A stretch of DNA of 64,000 nucleotides from JBJYIN01 sp046237015 (GTDB taxonomy: Bacteria > Pseudomonadota > Gammaproteobacteria > Enterobacterales > Enterobacteriaceae), in the NCBI RefSeq assembly GCF_046237015.1, contig NZ_JBJYIN010000005.1, positions 62,001-126,000 of the forward strand, read 5' to 3'. A program made the translations under genes and the position numbers. Numbering within the stretch: the first letter of the stretch is position 1; each line of letters opens with the position of its first letter. Positions 61,986 through 64,000 of the stretch are shown piece after piece. A model generated the notes under the pieces. That model was not told the origin of the DNA. It did no database searches and saw only the letters and a list, made by a program, of their open reading frames with translations.

Positions 61986-63059
61986 ATGAAAGCACTAGCA
62001 CGATTCGGCAAACCGTTTGGCGGCTATAAAATGATCGATGTTCCCGAACCCGTATGCGGGCCTGATGATGTGGTTGTGGAGATCAAAGCGGCGGCGATCT
62101 GCGGAGCAGATATGAAGCATTATAAGGTCGATAACGGCTCCGAAGAGCTAAACTCAATCCGGGGGCATGAATTCGCAGGTAAGATTGTCAAAGTGGGTCA
62201 AAACGTTAAAGACTGGAAAATCGGCCAGCGTGTCGTCTCTGATAATAGCGGCCACGTATGTGGTGTATGCCCAGCCTGTGAGCAGGGTGATTTTCTGTGT
62301 TGTACAGAAAAAGTAAATCTGGGCTTGGACAACAATACCTGGGGTGGCGGTTTTTCAAAATATTGCCTCGTTCCAGGTGAAATTCTCAAAATTCATCGCC
62401 ATGCGCTGTGGGAAATTCCTGCCAATGTTCAATATGAAGAGGCAGCGGTGCTCGATCCCATTTGCAATGCTTACAAATCCATTGCACAGCAATCAAAATT
62501 CCTTCCTGGTCAAGATGTTGTGGTTATCGGTACTGGCCCGTTGGGCTTATTCTCCGTACAAATGGCCCGGATTATGGGCGCAGTCAATATTGTTGTCGTT
62601 GGACTGGAAGAGGATGTTAGCGTCCGTTTTGGCGTAGCAAAAGCGCTGGGGGCGACAGCGGCGGTCAATGCTTCTCGTGAAGATGTGGTTGCACGTTGCC
62701 AGGAAATTTGTGGGAAAGACAACCTCGGGTTGGTGATCGAATGTTCTGGTGCAAATATTGCCCTGAAACAATCCATCGAAATGCTCCGTCCTAATGGAGA
62801 GGTCGTTCGGGTCGGCATGGGATTTAAACCACTGGATTTCTCCATCAACGATATTACCGCCTGGAATAAAAGCATTATTGGTCATATGGCATATGACTCT
62901 ACGTCCTGGCGCAATGCACTGCGATTGCTGGAAAGTGGAGCCATTCAGGTTCAGCCCATGATTACACACCGTATTGGGCTGTCTGAGTGGGAAAAAGGGT
63001 TTGAAGCGATGGCAAATAAAACGGCAATTAAAGTCATTATGCATTATGACTACGATTAG
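61986..63059 (+). CDS. Zinc-dependent medium-chain dehydrogenase (sugar/polyol type)
   Basis: A 357-residue MDR-family oxidoreductase. Catalytic zinc site CGADMKHYK and GHEFAGKIV, structural zinc cysteines CGVCPACEQGDFLCC, and the Rossmann fold VVVIGTGPLGLFSVQMARIMGA for NAD(P). It resembles sorbitol, threonine and galactitol-1-phosphate dehydrogenases; the substrate is unknown, though the next gene suggests a sugar or sugar phosphate. AGGAG lies seven bases before the ATG. First gene of an operon with the epimerase and MFS genes. Confidence 0.9.
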   Translation: MKALARFGKPFGGYKMIDVPEPVCGPDDVVVEIKAAAICGADMKHYKVDNGSEELNSIRGHEFAGKIVKVGQNVKDWKIGQRVVSDNSGHVCGVCPACEQGDFLCCTEKVNLGLDNNTWGGGFSKYCLVPGEILKIHRHALWEIPANVQYEEAAVLDPICNAYKSIAQQSKFLPGQDVVVIGTGPLGLFSVQMARIMGAVNIVVVGLEEDVSVRFGVAKALGATAAVNASREDVVARCQEICGKDNLGLVIECSGANIALKQSIEMLRPNGEVVRVGMGFKPLDFSINDITAWNKSIIGHMAYDSTSWRNALRLLESGAIQVQPMITHRIGLSEWEKGFEAMANKTAIKVIMHYDYD

Positions 63060-63076
63060 CAAATCCGGGGGATATC

Positions 63077-63769
63077 GTGAAAAGAAAACTCTTATTAGCG
63101 CCCTCAATGGGATGCTGCCATCTTTTTAAAATGGAAAAAGAAATCTGTTTTATCGATCAGCATGCTGACTTTCTGCATATGGATATTAAAGATGGCAACT
63201 ATGTCAAAACCTTTGGCATAGGACCGGATTTTCTGAATGCCATTAAACATGTTGTCACTAAACCCATGGATGCGCACCTGATGGTCGCGCACCCACAAGA
63301 TTTTATTGAAGCGTGTGTCGATGCCGGAGCAACTTATATTACCCCGCATACAGATTGCATTGAAAAAGATGCATTTATCACTATCAATAAAATTAAGCGT
63401 CTGGGATGTAAAGCCGGGATAGCATTAAACCCGGCCGCACCACTTGAAAGTATTAAATATTATCTTCCTCTGTTAGATAAAGTCACCATTATGGTTGTTG
63501 ATGCTGGTTACCCTGGGCAAAAACCGATTATTCAGATGTATGAAAAAATCAGAACCCTAGTGCAATGGCGAAAAGATATGGCGTTAGATTTCATTATTGA
63601 AGCCGATGGTTCTATGTGCCGGGAAATATATGGTCCACTATACCATGCAGGTGCAGACATGGTGGTATTAGGACCACCTGCATTATGGAACCTACATGAA
63701 GATATCGAAGTGGCATGGAATATGATGGAAAAAGAAGTTGAAGCGGGAATAAAAGAATATAACAACTAA
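63077..63769 (+). CDS. Ribulose-phosphate 3-epimerase family protein, AlsE-like (GTG start)
   Basis: A 230-residue TIM-barrel epimerase. LLAPSMGC, FLHMDIKDGNYV (His and Asp metal/catalytic residues), MDAHLMVAHP, MVVDAGYPGQKP (second catalytic Asp) and IEADGSM are in place. It is closer to D-allulose-6-phosphate 3-epimerase (AlsE) than to Rpe, but clearly divergent. It starts at GTG after GGGGG, 17 bases downstream of the dehydrogenase stop. Likely acts on a ketose phosphate in an unidentified sugar pathway. Confidence 0.88.
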   Translation: MKRKLLLAPSMGCCHLFKMEKEICFIDQHADFLHMDIKDGNYVKTFGIGPDFLNAIKHVVTKPMDAHLMVAHPQDFIEACVDAGATYITPHTDCIEKDAFITINKIKRLGCKAGIALNPAAPLESIKYYLPLLDKVTIMVVDAGYPGQKPIIQMYEKIRTLVQWRKDMALDFIIEADGSMCREIYGPLYHAGADMVVLGPPALWNLHEDIEVAWNMMEKEVEAGIKEYNN

Positions 63770-63797
63770 CAATTCATTATTTCGTGAGGGTCGTTTC

Positions 63798-64000
63798 ATG
63801 GGAAATACAATTAAGAAGCCCAATTGTGGGGCCAGGCTCGATCGTCTTCCTGATAGCCGATGGCATTATTCTATGTTCGGGATGGTTGCATTTGGATTAC
63901 TCGTTTGTTGGAGTAATGCCGTCGGTGGATTAATGCTGGCGCAGCTAAAAGAAATTGGTTGGACAAATAACAGCACCAGCGCGACGTTTTCTGCTATTAC
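63798..64000 (+). CDS. MFS transporter, N-terminal part (3' end outside window)
   Basis: An open frame from ATG (GAGGGT upstream) to the window edge, 67 codons. A hydrophilic N-terminus (MGNTIKKPNCGARLDRLPDS) is followed by RWHYSMFGMVAFGLLVCWSNAVGG, a first membrane helix in the style of MFS metabolite transporters, and MLAQLKEIGWTNNSTSATFSA, the loop into helix two. It probably imports the sugar or polyol used by the two preceding genes. Confidence 0.75.
   Translation, partial: MGNTIKKPNCGARLDRLPDSRWHYSMFGMVAFGLLVCWSNAVGGLMLAQLKEIGWTNNSTSATFSAI

Noticed and set aside
1..64000. CRISPR arrays, tRNA or rRNA genes, prophage, insertion sequences
   Set aside because: None seen on reading both strands; the dispersed repeats are ERIC-type or short tandem repeats, not regularly spaced arrays.

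Overview
The window is chromosomal DNA of an enterobacterium of the order Enterobacterales, most likely Pectobacterium or a close soft-rot relative. The evidence is gene content and order close to E. coli blocks, base composition near 50% GC, ERIC-type repeats (IRU elements), three chemoreceptor genes and an OmrA/B-type small RNA in the aas-lysA interval. The genus is an inference; no species-specific marker is visible.

Layout. Positions 1-900 hold the 3' end of a chemoreceptor gene and a small FlxA-like coiled-coil gene, followed by an ERIC element. Positions 1065-13650 carry ypeB-like, ligA, hldE, glnE and ygiF on the minus strand, then ygiM and cca (+), uppP and folB (-) and plsY (+); apart from ligA-ypeB this is the E. 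coli hldE-to-plsY block. A synteny junction lies between plsY and ppa. Positions 13880-40660 follow the E. coli ppa-to-nsrR block: ppa, ytfP, tamB, tamA, msrA, ytfL, ytfK, ytfJ, cysQ, a flavodoxin, ytfE, fklB, ytfB, a DUF488 gene, the rplI-rpsR-priB-rpsF ribosomal operon, yjfP, bsmA, yjfL, rlmB, rnr and nsrR. A chemoreceptor gene and an rtcB2-prfH ribosome rescue/repair operon are inserted between yjfP and bsmA.

Positions 40660-46240 are accessory: a codBA-like pair with a sigma-54 promoter and NtrC-type enhancer sites, a 700-base repeat-rich spacer, and a PAS-PAS-GAF-GGEEF diguanylate cyclase. Positions 46270-51550 hold yggR (pilT-like) divergent from the housekeeping run yggS-proC-yggT-yggU-rdgB-hemW. 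Positions 51650-55560 hold an ElaA-type acetyltransferase and lplT-aas. The next 1.1 kb contains a minus-strand OmrA/B-like sRNA. A third chemoreceptor and a GNAT gene occupy the slot of E. coli galR, followed by lysA/lysR and an EmrE-type exporter. The window ends in a sugar or polyol catabolic operon: a zinc dehydrogenase, an AlsE-like epimerase and an MFS transporter cut by the window edge.

Functional links. NsrR and its best-known target type, ytfE with a near-consensus NsrR box, are both present. The rtcB2-prfH operon has a sigma-70-type promoter overlapped by a dyad and a 14-codon leader ORF with a strong ribosome binding site. The cytosine deaminase has Ser at the position of E. coli CodA Asp-314, a change associated with 5-methylcytosine deaminases, and its operon looks nitrogen-controlled. 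I see no rRNA, tRNA, CRISPR array, prophage, intact insertion sequence or replication origin. All functional calls come from reading the sequence and remembered families, not from searches.
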